DNA of 60,514 nucleotides. It comes from Agmasoma carcini (nom. nud.) (taxonomy: Eukaryota; Microsporidia; Thelohaniidae). Position 1 is the stretch's first letter, and every line of letters starts with the position of its first letter. Position numbers and translations under genes: made by a program. Below, piece after piece: positions 20,216-29,715 of this stretch. A model generated the notes under the pieces. It was not told the DNA's origin. It saw only the letters and a list, made by a program, of their open reading frames with translations, and did not search any database. The DNA lies in NCBI GenBank assembly GCA_029232285.1, contig JAOXFI010000049.1, forward strand, positions 1-60,514, read 5' to 3'.

Positions 20216-21461
20216 GTACTATAAAAATATTATTATATTAGTTAAAAATGCTTAAATTAGTCATAAATAATATTTTTATAAATTTTATTAGAATTGATAT
20301 ATCAAAATAAGATGATTTAATAAATTCATGTTACATCACATAAATTTAAAGATTTAAGACTGTATCAAACCATTTTTTTATTGCCGTAGCTGCATGGTGT
20401 TATCAAGCCTCAATAAATATCTTACGTAGATGAAATTGATTTTAATATATTTATTTAATATTCTCTCTCTTAGGACTACCCTTGGGGTATTAAAATTTAC
20501 ACCTTTTAAAATTATACTTTTAGTAACAAATGTGTAACCATTAGTCTGTGTGGCTATCACAATAAAATATTTAGTAATATCACATTGATTTGGTTAACTA
20601 CAGACGTATAATCAAATACTTTACTCTTATCTGGTTGTTCGCTACTTTAAAAGATTTACAATAATTTACCCCATAAGTCAACACTAGAAAAAGAAGATAA
20701 TCAAATATATTTATTAAGGCTACAACATGGTTGTCCCTTCAATGTTATTAACAACAATAATTCATAGACTCAATATTCAAATATAAACTAATATATTTAT
20801 TAAGAATTAATAAAAAAGTTATTATTACTTAAATTTCATAGTGATAAAAATTGATTTTTTTTTATTTTTTCTAAAATAAAATTATATTAGAATTTGCCAG
20901 GGGTAATTTGTGACATTTTTATATATAAATTTATTTATTAAATCTGAATTTTCGATACATTCAAACAATCTCTCCAAATCTCTTAAATTAAATTCTCAGA
21001 TTTCCAGCCATAACTAGCGTTATTTTTGAATAAATTCCGGCTTGAGTTGGACAAATTCTGACCTTGATCTCTGGCCTTGATCCTTTAATTTATTGAGAAA
21101 AAACGGATATATGAGATGACGATAATTAGCTTATTAAGTTTTGATAAAAAAAGGTAAAATTTCAACCCCTCATCTTAACTATAAGGGTAAAACTATAAAT
21201 AAATCTACCATAGGATGCGTTACAGTTAGTTTTATTGTTCTACCCGAATCGGTCAGCTTATATTCTCAAAATAATTGAATTATTAACTATCGTTAGTTAG
21301 AAATGTTATTACTACTCTTTAACTATATTTGTATAACTTAAAATACTCTAAAAATATAATTTTATTATACCAAAATTTTTATATCGTCTATAATATATGT
21401 TAAAATATTTTCTATAAGAATATTTTTTATAAGAAAAATTTTTTTAAAAAATATTAAAAAA
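20216..21461. other. Intergenic spacer with a dispersed repeat
   Basis: No gene seen between divergent TOG and IMP4 genes. It contains dispersed repeat family 2 (20365-20720); the rest is featureless AT-rich DNA. An AAAATTTTTTT run at 21435-21446 precedes IMP4 but no CC motif follows it. Confidence 0.5.
20365..20720 (+). repeat. Dispersed repeat family 2, copy 2 (longest)
   Basis: Matches 4965-5260 in its first half (ATTGCCGTAGCT, GGACTACCCTTGGGGTATTA, TGTGTAACCATTAGTCTGTG). It matches 36222-36370 in its second half (GCTACTTTAAAAGATTTACA, TTTACCCCATAAGTCAACAC, GAAGATAATCAAAT). It is therefore the copy that links the other two into one family. Confidence 0.6.
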
Positions 21462-22229
21462 ATGTTAAGATACTTCAAAGACAAGAAAAAGTTTTTAGCT
21501 GATAAAGAACTACAAAGGAAGAAAGAATCTATAAAAGATAACTTAGAAAACGATACTAACGTTCAATATGGACTTAGAAAAGAAGCAAGCAAAATATTAG
21601 ACGAAATTATATTCGAAACCCCACAAATAGACTCAGAATCACATCCTAGAGTAGCAGTAACAACCTCTCATACACCAAGTTCTAAACTTAAGAGCTTTTC
21701 AAAGCATTTAAGCTTGATTTTCAACGGTGTTAATCTTATGAGGGGTAAGCTAAATAATTCTGATATTATTGATTATTGTAACTATAACAAAATAACACAC
21801 TTAATTATCATAAACGAAAGTAAAGGAAATCCAAGCACTTTGATTTTAAACAAATTCCCAGGTGTGACTTATAAATTTTCATTGTTCAATCTTAAGCTAA
21901 AAAGAAGGCTTTGCAATTTATCAGAAAGTTGCTCTTTAATAATGAAAGATTTTGATTCTGAGATTGGTGAAAGATTAAAGCACAACATAAGAACTATGTT
22001 TCCTATGAAGAAAGAGTCTAAAAGGGTTGTTGGCTTTATTAACGAAGGTAAAGCAATAGCTTTTAGACATTATTTGGTTGATGGTAAGATATTGGAATCA
22101 GATTGTGAATTTGATCTAAAGTTATTTTCTATTCTTAATAGTAATTTTAATACTTCTGGTGAGGTTGACTATGCGTTGTCTGCTTATACTAATACGAGAA
22201 ATGATGATGTTTTAAAGTTGAAAGAGTAA
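21462..22229 (+). CDS. IMP4: U3 snoRNP protein IMP4 (Brix domain)
   Basis: A 255-residue Brix-domain protein of the nucleolar small-subunit processome, which with MPP10 and IMP3 helps pair U3 snoRNA with pre-18S rRNA. Residues 1-60 are charged and helical. The Brix domain starts at about 63 with PRVAVTTSHTPSSKLKSFSK (family form: TTSRDPSSRLKxFxKE). It continues with THLIIINESKGNPSTLILNK (VIVHExRGxPDGLVVxHLP-type), PGVTYKFSLFNLKLKRRLCN, KRVVGFINEGKAIAFRHYLV and FDLKLFSILNSN, ending in ALSAYTNTRNDDVL, close to the IMP4 WxxxPYTNTxxK end. The PYTNT-like terminus separates IMP4 from RPF1, RPF2, BRX1 and SSF1. It is slightly shorter than the usual 290. No CCC motif precedes the start, but the upstream poly-A run and first in-frame ATG fit. 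Confidence 0.93.
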   Translation: MLRYFKDKKKFLADKELQRKKESIKDNLENDTNVQYGLRKEASKILDEIIFETPQIDSESHPRVAVTTSHTPSSKLKSFSKHLSLIFNGVNLMRGKLNNSDIIDYCNYNKITHLIIINESKGNPSTLILNKFPGVTYKFSLFNLKLKRRLCNLSESCSLIMKDFDSEIGERLKHNIRTMFPMKKESKRVVGFINEGKAIAFRHYLVDGKILESDCEFDLKLFSILNSNFNTSGEVDYALSAYTNTRNDDVLKLKE

Positions 22230-22239
22230 ATAAAAAGTT

Positions 22240-22590
22240 ATATTCTATAGTATAATATGGTACATGATCTATAATATGCTACGTGATATATAGTAATAAA
22301 AAGGTACGTGATCTATAACACTATATAGCACATGATCTATAATACAATACAGTACGTGATATATAGTATAATATGGTACGTGATATACAATATAATATGG
22401 TACGTGATATATAGTACATACTGCATGATATACAATATAATATGGTACGTGATATATAATAATATATGGTACGTGATCTATAATACTATATGGCACATGA
22501 TATATAGTACATACTGCATGATATATAATATATAGTATATGATCTATAATATAATATGGTACGTGATCTATAATTAGTATTATTTAATAT
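22240..22590. repeat. About 24-bp minisatellite between IMP4 and VMA6
   Basis: Degenerate tandem units of the type GGTACGTGATATATAGTATA plus four bases, about 14 copies, begin about ten bases after the IMP4 stop and end about 80 bp before the VMA6 start. Each unit carries a near-palindromic TACGTGATCTATA/TATAGATCACGTA core, so both strands show similar periodic short open frames; these are not genes. Confidence 0.92.
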
Positions 22591-22668
22591 TTAGTTTATA
22601 AATAACAACCCATTTAATTATGTTTATTATTGTATCAAATTATAAAAACTGATATAAATAAATAAATA

Positions 22669-23544
22669 ATGAGTCTCATCAAAGAGATTGAAGAACACGG
22701 CTTTATAGTTGCTGAGATGAATGGTAGATTCAATTCTTTACTAAGAAAGACTGAATATTCAAATCTAAAGAACAGCATCAACTTTGAAGATTTAGTTCTT
22801 AAGCTTAGTAACTATTTCCCAGGTGTGCAAGAATCTACAAATATTGTAAGTCTAAGAAAAAATATGATAAACAAAATTATATACGAAGTCAAGGAATATG
22901 AAAATATTTATGTTGAATATTTTCTAGAGTACTTCAAAATACAAAATTTTTTTAATAAAATTCAACTTGGCTACATTTCAGAGTTGGGTGAGTTTCCACA
23001 CTTAAGTATAGTGAATTTAAGCCATGACTTTGATCAAATTGAAAAATTAATCATAAATGAATCATTTCTAAAGAAATATTATAAGGAAGAATATAAAAGT
23101 TTTTCTTATCAAAAAATGTGGGCAAAAATACTTAAAAATTTTATGGATTTTTACTATAAAAAAAGTAATAATTTTTTTAGAGAAATTTTGGAAATTGAAG
23201 GTGATAGGCAAATATTAGAAATTTGTTTGAGTCCTTTACAGAACAAAAGAGAATATTTTCCATTAGGATCTACTTTAGGTGAAAAAGACAAAGATTTGCT
23301 TGAAGAATCAAAGTCAATTGATGATATTAGGAAAGTATTTAAAGAATCAGATGATATTGTTTCTTCACTTATATCAAAGCAAAATAGTGTTTACAGTGAA
23401 AGCTTTAGTCAATTTAATGATTTGTCTTGTATATATTCATATTTAAGATTAAAAGAGCAGGAAATGAACAATGTATTGTGGATTGCTGAGTGTATATTAC
23501 AAGATAGAAGAGATAAGGTTGATGAAATAATTGTTTTAGAATAA
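22669..23544 (+). CDS. VMA6: V-type ATPase V0 subunit d (VMA6)
   Basis: A 291-residue V-ATPase subunit d, the cytoplasmic collar that couples the V1 rotor shaft to the membrane c-ring in the vacuolar or endosomal proton pump. The C-terminal motif RLKEQEMNNVLWIAECILQD followed by RRDKVDEII is diagnostic (family RLKEQExRNIxWIAECIAQ). Other matches are FREILEIEGDRQILEICLSP at about 168-187 (family ILEFEADRRAxxITINSF) and YLRLKEQ at the end. The N-terminal GFIVAEMNGRFNSLLRKTEY at about 11-30 corresponds to GYxEGLVRGFKxGLLxxxDY. Yeast Vma6 has 345 residues; the central region is trimmed here. It lies in the same direction as IMP4, separated by the minisatellite. Confidence 0.93.
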   Translation: MSLIKEIEEHGFIVAEMNGRFNSLLRKTEYSNLKNSINFEDLVLKLSNYFPGVQESTNIVSLRKNMINKIIYEVKEYENIYVEYFLEYFKIQNFFNKIQLGYISELGEFPHLSIVNLSHDFDQIEKLIINESFLKKYYKEEYKSFSYQKMWAKILKNFMDFYYKKSNNFFREILEIEGDRQILEICLSPLQNKREYFPLGSTLGEKDKDLLEESKSIDDIRKVFKESDDIVSSLISKQNSVYSESFSQFNDLSCIYSYLRLKEQEMNNVLWIAECILQDRRDKVDEIIVLE

Positions 23545-23549
23545 AATAT

Positions 23550-23895
23550 TTTTTTATTGATGTTAGTATTGATGTTAGTTAGTTAGTCAGGTTAGTTAGT
23601 CAGTCAGGTTAGTTAGTATTGATGTTAGTTAGTTAGTTAGTCAAGTTAGTTATTTAGTTAGTATTGATGTGAGTATTGATGTTAGTATTGATGTTAGTAT
23701 TGATGTTAGTCAGGTTAGTTAGTCAGGTTAGTTAGTCAGGTTAGTTAGTCAGGTTAGTTAGTTAGTCAAGTTAGTTAGTCAAGTTAGTTAGTCAAGTTAG
23801 TTATTTAGTTAGTATTGATGTGAGTATTGATGTTAGTATTGATGTTAGTCAGGTTAGTCAGTCAGGTCAGTCAAGTCAGATTAGTTTTGGAAAAT
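23550..23895. repeat. Minisatellite downstream of VMA6
   Basis: Interleaved tandem units TTAGTTAGTCAGG (13 bp) and TTAGTATTGATG (12 bp), with higher-order duplications such as AAGTTAGTTATTTAGTTAGT occurring twice about 160 bp apart. It starts within 20 bp of the VMA6 stop. Confidence 0.92.
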
Positions 23896-23934
23896 TATAT
23901 CAAAATGCGTATAAAAAGGTGGTAAATATTTATT

Positions 23935-24440
23935 TTTTAATAATAAAAGATTTATTTATCTAATATGCTTGCTCAAACGAAAGTATGAATATATATAAAC
24001 AACAGAAATTAGTATCGATTGAAAAACCCACCTCTTATTATCTATAATAAATCTTAAGTATTACTTAACTTATGAAAAGCTGAACAAATAAGTAAAAACT
24101 CTTTAATTAAACAAAAATATAGAAAAAACTTGAATGTAAGGACTTCATAGATGGTAACAATAAGACTTTAATATGATAACAAACTATATTGTAGTTGTTT
24201 AGTGCTATTAGCAAACCCCCAGCTTATATATTGAAGAAATGATCTTTCCCTAACAATAGAGAAGATTGCCTGATTATTGACCCAAACTCTTTTCCTAGAG
24301 TGAACAAAATTATTCATATTCCTTTGACCTGTTATGGTCCAATTAGTAGCCGTTTTTTAACGTTACTACGTGGAGATCTTGAGTCTTTACATAACCTAAA
24401 AGATAAATACAATTATATAATTTATCAATATTATACTTTA
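23935..24440 (+). repeat. Dispersed repeat family 1, copy 2
   Basis: Shares TTAGTATCGATTGAAAA, AAAAAACTTGAATGT, CTATATTGTAGTTGTTTAGT, GCTATTAGCA, CAGCTTATAT and, near its end, CCTGTTATGGTCCAATTAGT with copy 3 at 29.4 kb (CCTGTTATGGCCCAATTAGT). A short open frame at 24300-24509 lies inside the repeat and is not a credible gene. Confidence 0.7.
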
Positions 24441-24888
24441 CCTGACATACAACCCCTTTCAATAAAACCCAATTCTTCAAATATTGTGCTTTTATTATTA
24501 CATTTTTAAGTCTAAACTTTCTCTATATTAATCTTTTCTAAATACACTTATTCTATCACAATCTTAATATTCAAATTATTGATAATTCTAACATGAATAT
24601 TTAATTATGTAAATTTAGATGACATTAAAATAAATTTTTATATTAAACAATAATCTATTCTCAAGAATTTTGTTTTTGTCAGAACCTTTTTTATTATTAT
24701 TAAATATTTCAATACATTAAAAACAACACTTAACTATAAAGGTAAACTTTTATATCAAATTTTACAAAATTCAACATATATAACAATTCTCATATGATTA
24801 ATTATAAATAATACCTTAAACGTATAACTATAATCTTTAACTTATAACCTTAAACAATACAATAAATTAGAATATTTTATTTTTTATT
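24441..24888. other. Featureless AT-rich spacer
   Basis: About 450 bp after the repeat and before the convergent 3' end of the transporter gene; nothing recognisable. Confidence 0.5.
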
Positions 24889-26244
24889 TTAGCTTTCAGT
24901 ATTCAAAATTTCATATTTTTCAATAAATAAATCAGAATTTTCTTTGTTAAAAATCAACTTTTTTCTTAAACCAAAAGCCAAGTAAAATAATCCTAATGTA
25001 ACAATACTAAGTACAATATTCAACCAAAATAAATACTTAAACTCACTATACGTCTCTAAACTATTAGAGAATAAAAATGACGTAACTTTACCAGTAAATA
25101 CAGATGATATCGCTATAAATACTCCATTATACACAGTCTGAGATGTACTTTTCAACTCTGATGGGCACATCTTTGATGCTAAATAAACACCACTATTAGC
25201 TAAAAGACCAAATCCAACACCCTTTAATAGTTCAATCACACAAACAGATATAAAAGGATAACTAATATCTTCAGGTAAGCAATAATAAAGTACAAACCTA
25301 ACCACCTGTGCTAAAATACCTACAAACATAGGTGTAAAGTATCCAAATCTATTTGTTATATTCTTACCATAGAAAAATAACAATATTTCAAATATAATAG
25401 CACACAAAGAACATAAAGATTGTGGCTTATATATAAAGAACATTAACTTATCAAACGTACTTTCAAGAGGCCCCTCCTTGGGCTTAACTAACTTTAACAC
25501 CTTTTCCATATATGATGATAAATAAAGTGTCATACTTGATCTAGAAATACCAACTAAAAAAATAATACCTATAAATGAAACATAATCAGGATTTGAAAAT
25601 AAAGTACTAATTCCTCTAAACAACCCACGACTGCTTCTATTTCTAACACTTACATTATTAACAAACAATATTACACATATAGCTGTTAGTACTGCTACAA
25701 TACCACCATAGTATCTAACTTTTATAAATTTATCCACACCTGTTGTTTTATTATCAATCAGTGTTTCTATTAAAAAAGTCGTTATTAAATAACCAAATGA
25801 AGACCAAATCTTTTGTCTTCCATAATCATCCTCACTCGCACCTGGAACGTTTTTTAGATATTCTAAAACTATTTTATTGGTAAGAGGTAGTGTTGTTGAT
25901 ATTAAGGAAAAATATATTAGATATTCAATTTTAAATAAGCTAGCTGTTGTGAGGGGTAGGAAAAATATTTGAAAAATTGTAGCTGAAGCTAGAAAAAGGA
26001 ATAAAAGTATTAATTTTTGCCTTCCCCAGGCATCGTTGACATATGCGAACATGATATTACTTACAAATGAGATTGCTTGAGCCAGTGATGTTAGTTCACC
26101 AGCTGAAATGGTTGAAATATTAAAGGCATCATTCATAAATTTATTTCTAAACTGATGAAGAATGTAATAAGACATACTCATAGTTAGATATATCAATTTG
26201 GGTGCAAATAAGTATTTTGACTCAGTTTTAGTATCTAATAACAT
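24889..26244 (-). CDS. Major facilitator superfamily transporter, paralog 1
   Basis: A 451-residue polytopic membrane protein with about 12 predicted hydrophobic segments and a polar central loop at about 205-240. It is a paralog of the protein at 42412-43779, sharing YYxLHxFRxxF near residue 30, DYGRQKIWSS/KYGKQRMWGT at about 143, SRSSMTLY/TRSAMSLY near 235, and IELLKGVGFGLLANSG/VEIIKGMYFGLAHMSA near 345. The CPSELKSTSQTVYNG segment at about 365-379 matches the xPxxLRATxQ motif of LacY/NupG-like (MFS_1_like) carriers. Microsporidia are known to have an MFS family of surface purine-nucleotide transporters; membership is plausible but inferred. ATP or nucleoside import would fit the parasitic lifestyle; sugar or another substrate cannot be excluded. 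Its start has a full CCCC signal. Confidence 0.8.
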   Translation of the reverse strand: MLLDTKTESKYLFAPKLIYLTMSMSYYILHQFRNKFMNDAFNISTISAGELTSLAQAISFVSNIMFAYVNDAWGRQKLILLFLFLASATIFQIFFLPLTTASLFKIEYLIYFSLISTTLPLTNKIVLEYLKNVPGASEDDYGRQKIWSSFGYLITTFLIETLIDNKTTGVDKFIKVRYYGGIVAVLTAICVILFVNNVSVRNRSSRGLFRGISTLFSNPDYVSFIGIIFLVGISRSSMTLYLSSYMEKVLKLVKPKEGPLESTFDKLMFFIYKPQSLCSLCAIIFEILLFFYGKNITNRFGYFTPMFVGILAQVVRFVLYYCLPEDISYPFISVCVIELLKGVGFGLLANSGVYLASKMCPSELKSTSQTVYNGVFIAISSVFTGKVTSFLFSNSLETYSEFKYLFWLNIVLSIVTLGLFYLAFGLRKKLIFNKENSDLFIEKYEILNTES

Positions 26245-26247
26245 ATA

Positions 26248-26260
26248 GGGGTAAATTTTT
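26248..26260 (-). promoter_or_regulatory. AAAAATTTACCCC start signal of transporter 1
   Basis: On the minus strand AAAAATTTACCCC lies three bases before the ATG at 26244. Confidence 0.65.
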
Positions 26261-26299
26261 TAGATAAACAAAAATATATATTTTTAATAATTTATTCAT

Positions 26300-26605
26300 A
26301 ATATATGTGACTATGATAGTGTGACTATGATTGTGTGACTATGATTGTGTGACTATGATTGTGTGACTATGATTGTGTGATTATTACAATGTGACTATGA
26401 CAGTGTGACTATGACAGTGTGATTATGTGATGGTATGATTATAATTGACTATAATTGACTATAATTGACTATAATTGACTATAATTGACTATAATTGACT
26501 ATAATTGACTAGATGTGACTAGATGTGACTATATGTGACTATATGTGACTATATGTGACCTAGAAGTGACTATATGTGACCTAGAAGTGACTATATGTGA
26601 CTATA
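26300..26605. repeat. Compound minisatellite upstream of transporter 1
   Basis: Three successive arrays: GTGTGACTATGATT (14 bp) about five times from about 26318; TATAATTGAC (10 bp) about seven times from about 26439; and ATATGTGACT/AGATGTGACT (10 bp) about eight times to about 26601. All share a TGACT core, which suggests they grew from one another. Confidence 0.93.
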
Positions 26606-27042
26606 TATTAATAATATCATGTTTTAAGGTTCTGAATCATACAATTTATATATAAGTTAGTTAATATATATAAATATTATATTAACACACTCCTTTTTAT
26701 TAAATTAATTATGATTTTTAATCAATATTACATGTCATGATAGTAAGATTTGTTAATATTAAACTTATGTTGTTTTTTTCAAAACCAAACTTTTATTATC
26801 ACTTTCTTATATTGATTGATATATTAAATATTTATTATACTTTAGACCATTTAATGACATTCTTATTGATAAACTAATAGTCTTAAGACAGCAACCATTC
26901 TTTAATATTACAATTATTTACTGTCATATTCCTTTTTCATATCTTAATATTTATTTGTAAATCACAATATTAACAAATATATTACAGCATATTTTACATA
27001 TAAAAATAATTTTAATAAATAATTTTTTTTAAAAAAAAAGCT
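26606..27042. other. AT-rich spacer
   Basis: No gene. A TTTTTTAAAAAAAAA run at 27027-27040 precedes the RRS1 start; no CCC motif. Confidence 0.5.
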
Positions 27043-27486
27043 ATGAAAAATTTTATTCAAGACTATCTTTGTATATCTTCTGATATTCAAAACTTAGATG
27101 ATAACGCTATCTCCAAGCTAATCAACCAAGCAAAGAACGAACTACTAATAAATAACTCAATACTTAAACTTGGAACTTCTTATCACGAAGCTATTCCAAG
27201 CTATTATGAATTTCCAAAATTAAATAACGAAATATTAACAAAAACTAACTGGCAAAAATTCGTTGAACAAAAAAACTTAAAATTCAAGAAAAAACCTAAA
27301 ATGATCTACGATGAGGACACTAACCAATACATTCCTAGGTTTGGATACTTAAGTAAGAAAAATAGAGACTTAAAAACTGGTATATCAGAGGATAGCCTCA
27401 ATAAACTAAAAAGAGACAAGGCAAAAAGAGTCAAGAAAAATAAAACTAGAATGTTGGCTAACAAGCGAAAAATGTTCGGACAATAA
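27043..27486 (+). CDS. RRS1: Ribosome biogenesis protein RRS1
   Basis: A 147-residue nucleolar protein that, with RPF2, loads the 5S RNP into pre-60S particles. The N-terminal half has the LLxNxxxLKLGTSYHEAIPS pattern near residue 35. The diagnostic block is TKTNWQKFVEQKNLKFKKKP at about 66-85, followed by KMIYDEDTNQYIPRFGY at 86-102, equivalent to the family's TRWExFAKxKGIxxKKRSxxVxDEExxxWxPRxGY. The tail is Lys/Arg-rich (KRVKKNKTRMLANKRKMFG). It is shorter than yeast RRS1 (203 residues), having lost mostly the C-terminal basic extension. It converges on the primase gene with only 7 bp between the stops. Confidence 0.92.
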   Translation: MKNFIQDYLCISSDIQNLDDNAISKLINQAKNELLINNSILKLGTSYHEAIPSYYEFPKLNNEILTKTNWQKFVEQKNLKFKKKPKMIYDEDTNQYIPRFGYLSKKNRDLKTGISEDSLNKLKRDKAKRVKKNKTRMLANKRKMFGQ

Positions 27487-27493
27487 ATATTTA

Positions 27494-28306
27494 TTAAATA
27501 ATCATAATCCATTCTTTCATAATATTTTTATATCTTTCCATCACACTTGGATCATTTATTACAGTGTCTACTGTTGGTAAATCTACATATTCTGTGATAT
27601 CATTAGGGTCTAAAGGCACAGATATGTTCATTGTGTCTGGATGGACTGAAAACGGCATTTTTATCAAATGATTCTTACTTACTGTGACTTGCTTATCAAT
27701 CTTTGGGAACCAATCCTGTATTAAATCTTTCTCATCTGAAGAAAACTCGGCCATTATTTTACAATATTCAGGAATATACAGATTTTTCTTAATAACAGAA
27801 TCAAAATATGTAAAAATTGCATTTCTAACGTTATCAGCCATTTCTAAATGGTCAAATACCCAACAATGGACACCCCTTCTTCCACTAAATACAAATCCTA
27901 CGTTCTTGAATCCAAATTCGGTTCTTAGAGAATAATCAAAAATCTTGATTGCACATTTAATTTTTTCATAACATAAATTACAAGTCATTTTACCGGTACA
28001 GCATTTTCTATCATAGTCTGTTAGATCAATATCGAACACCAATTCTTTAGCTAATATGTTTGCACCATTATTTTTAGCAGGGATATCATCATATATTGCA
28101 CCTACTTCAATTCTTGTTATATTTGATTCTTTGATTCTATCTGAGAAAGCTTCAAGACTATTGAAGGTCTGAAAGCGAAGAATGGTTGAATCGTTTTGAA
28201 AGAACACTATTTCACGTCGATTGTTGATTCTTAAGGTGTCATATAGAAGTTTAGAGGGAAATAAGTTTTTATAGTAGCTTTTAAGCTTGAATGAAGAGTT
28301 TTCCAT
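27494..28306 (-). CDS. PRI1: DNA primase catalytic (small) subunit PRI1, compact
   Basis: A 270-residue archaeo-eukaryotic primase that makes the RNA primer within the polymerase alpha-primase complex. ELVFDIDLTDYD at about 88-99 holds the catalytic aspartates (D92, D94). Cysteines at about 102, 103, 109 and 112 (KCCTGKMTCNLC) match the zinc-binding knuckle. SGRRGVHCWV at 141-150 is the nucleotide-binding signature. NHLIKMPFSVHPDTMNISVP near 218 is the conserved block before the end, and PKIDKQVTVS just before it carries the third Asp. Family members usually have about 400 residues. The missing length falls between the GRRGVH block and the SVHP block, the helical insert subdomain, so this is a minimal version with all catalytic motifs present. 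Confidence 0.95.
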   Translation of the reverse strand: MENSSFKLKSYYKNLFPSKLLYDTLRINNRREIVFFQNDSTILRFQTFNSLEAFSDRIKESNITRIEVGAIYDDIPAKNNGANILAKELVFDIDLTDYDRKCCTGKMTCNLCYEKIKCAIKIFDYSLRTEFGFKNVGFVFSGRRGVHCWVFDHLEMADNVRNAIFTYFDSVIKKNLYIPEYCKIMAEFSSDEKDLIQDWFPKIDKQVTVSKNHLIKMPFSVHPDTMNISVPLDPNDITEYVDLPTVDTVINDPSVMERYKNIMKEWIMII

Positions 28307-28639
28307 GGATTTTTTTTTGAAAAAGAAAAAGAAAAACTTGTTTTAGATTAAGCACGAAATTTATTACTAAAATTTTTATTTTTTAAAAAAACTAAACTTG
28401 CTTGTGGTAAAGAATGTAAACATTATTTAATACTTGATTACAACAGATACTAGAACTATATCCAAATATACTTGATCAAGTATGAGCATTCATCGTCTTA
28501 GAGTTAATATTAATGATAATAGTTGGTTTATTTATATAATAAGCTTGTTTTAGGTAAAGAGTATGAAAAATACAAATAGCACAAGGTAGTATCAATTGAA
28601 AACCTTTCAGCTCGTTTTCTATAAATAATTTTAAGTAAC

Positions 28640-29110
28640 AATTGTTGTATCAGAATAATATATCAAAATCTCAAAAGTATTTAATTAATTGTGAGACTAT
28701 CACCCATCTCGGAATATGGATTTAATAAGGATTGTTGTAAATGTTGGTACCAACGTGTTTATTTATGTTGTTAGTCTGTTCACTGCCCATCTCATCAAGG
28801 TAGGGTGATAATTATAGCTAATAATTAATTTTGTAAATAGATTCGAAATATTTATTTATCCTTTCTGTCTGTTCGCTGACCATTGTCCCTAAAGGTAAAA
28901 CCTTTGAATAGTTTCTGACTTATCTAAGATATTTTGATTAATTGAAATCTGATGTATCAAAATCTCAATATATTATATCTTCATTATCTCAAGAGTATTT
29001 AAGTAATTGTGAGACCCTCACCCATGCCGGAACATGAATTTAATAAAGATGTTTTCAACAAAATCTGATAGATTCATCTTTATTCATGTTACTTGCTCCG
29101 TTACCTACCA
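28640..29110. repeat. Two-copy degenerate direct repeat, about 300 bp apart
   Basis: ATATATCAAAATCTCAAAAG followed by TATTTAATTAATTGTGAGAC and CACCCATCTCGGAATATG (about 28657-28725) recurs as ATGTATCAAAATCTCAATAT, then TATTTAAGTAATTGTGAGAC and CACCCATGCCGGAACATG (about 28950-29040). Both are followed by ATTTAATAA. It interrupts dispersed repeat family 1 copy 3. Confidence 0.7.
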
Positions 29111-29334
29111 TCGTTGGGATAAAACATTTTTTCCTTAAAATATCACTAATTATATCAATATTAAATACCTCTTACTACAGCAAAATTAATTTTATTTTGA
29201 TATCTCATTGCTATCCCAATGCAGACTACAACAATTAACATGGGAGATACAACAAAATGTTTTCAACATTAATCAACTAATAAATTGAGGAAAATTAAAC
29301 CAACAAACTTATAAAATTAAATAATAAACAAAAT

Positions 29335-29640
29335 AGTATATATAAAGGTATGATAGTCATACAATATTCGTGTTTTGGTAAAAGGTAGATGATAAAACTT
29401 GATTGTGATGCCATTTAAACCTTTTTAGATGTGACAGTACGACTTTAAAGACATTATACTATATTGTATAGCTGGGCTTACAGTACTATCACGTACATAA
29501 TCAGCTTTCTTACTTAATAACAAAAATATTATTATTCCCTCGTACTTGACCTGTTATGGCCCAATTAGTTGTTTTCCCTACGGTACCAACTGTAAGTCTG
29601 GTCTCTTTACAAAACGTGCATGGTTATGAATAAAAGAGAA
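29335..29640 (+). repeat. Dispersed repeat family 1, copy 3 (3' part)
   Basis: Contains AACTTGATTGTGATGCC, ACTTTAAAGACATTATACTA, TATTGTATAGCTGGGCTTA, ATCACGTACATAATCAGCTT and CCTGTTATGGCCCAATTAGT in the same order as copies 1 and 2. The 5' part (AAGGTAGTATCAATTGAAAA, TTTTCTATAAATAATTTTAA) is at 28525-28640. Confidence 0.7.
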
Positions 29641-29715
29641 GAAAATTATATTTTTCACTTTTTAAAAACATTATCGTCCTCCGATAAATAATCTATTTTA
29701 TCATAACTAAGAACT

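Larger units (their letters stand above)
28307..29715. other. Repeat-filled spacer
   Basis: No gene. It holds two parts of dispersed repeat family 1 (28525-28640 and 29335-29640) separated by a segment with an internal duplication (28640-29110). Confidence 0.5.

Noticed and set aside
22269..22535. Overlapping open frames on both strands in the 24-bp minisatellite
   Set aside because: Both arise from the near-palindromic repeat unit; Tyr/Ile/His/Val-only composition is not protein-like.
23550..23895. Regular repeats that might suggest a CRISPR array
   Set aside because: Units are 12-13 bp and directly adjacent with no unique spacers; the organism is eukaryotic. It is a minisatellite.
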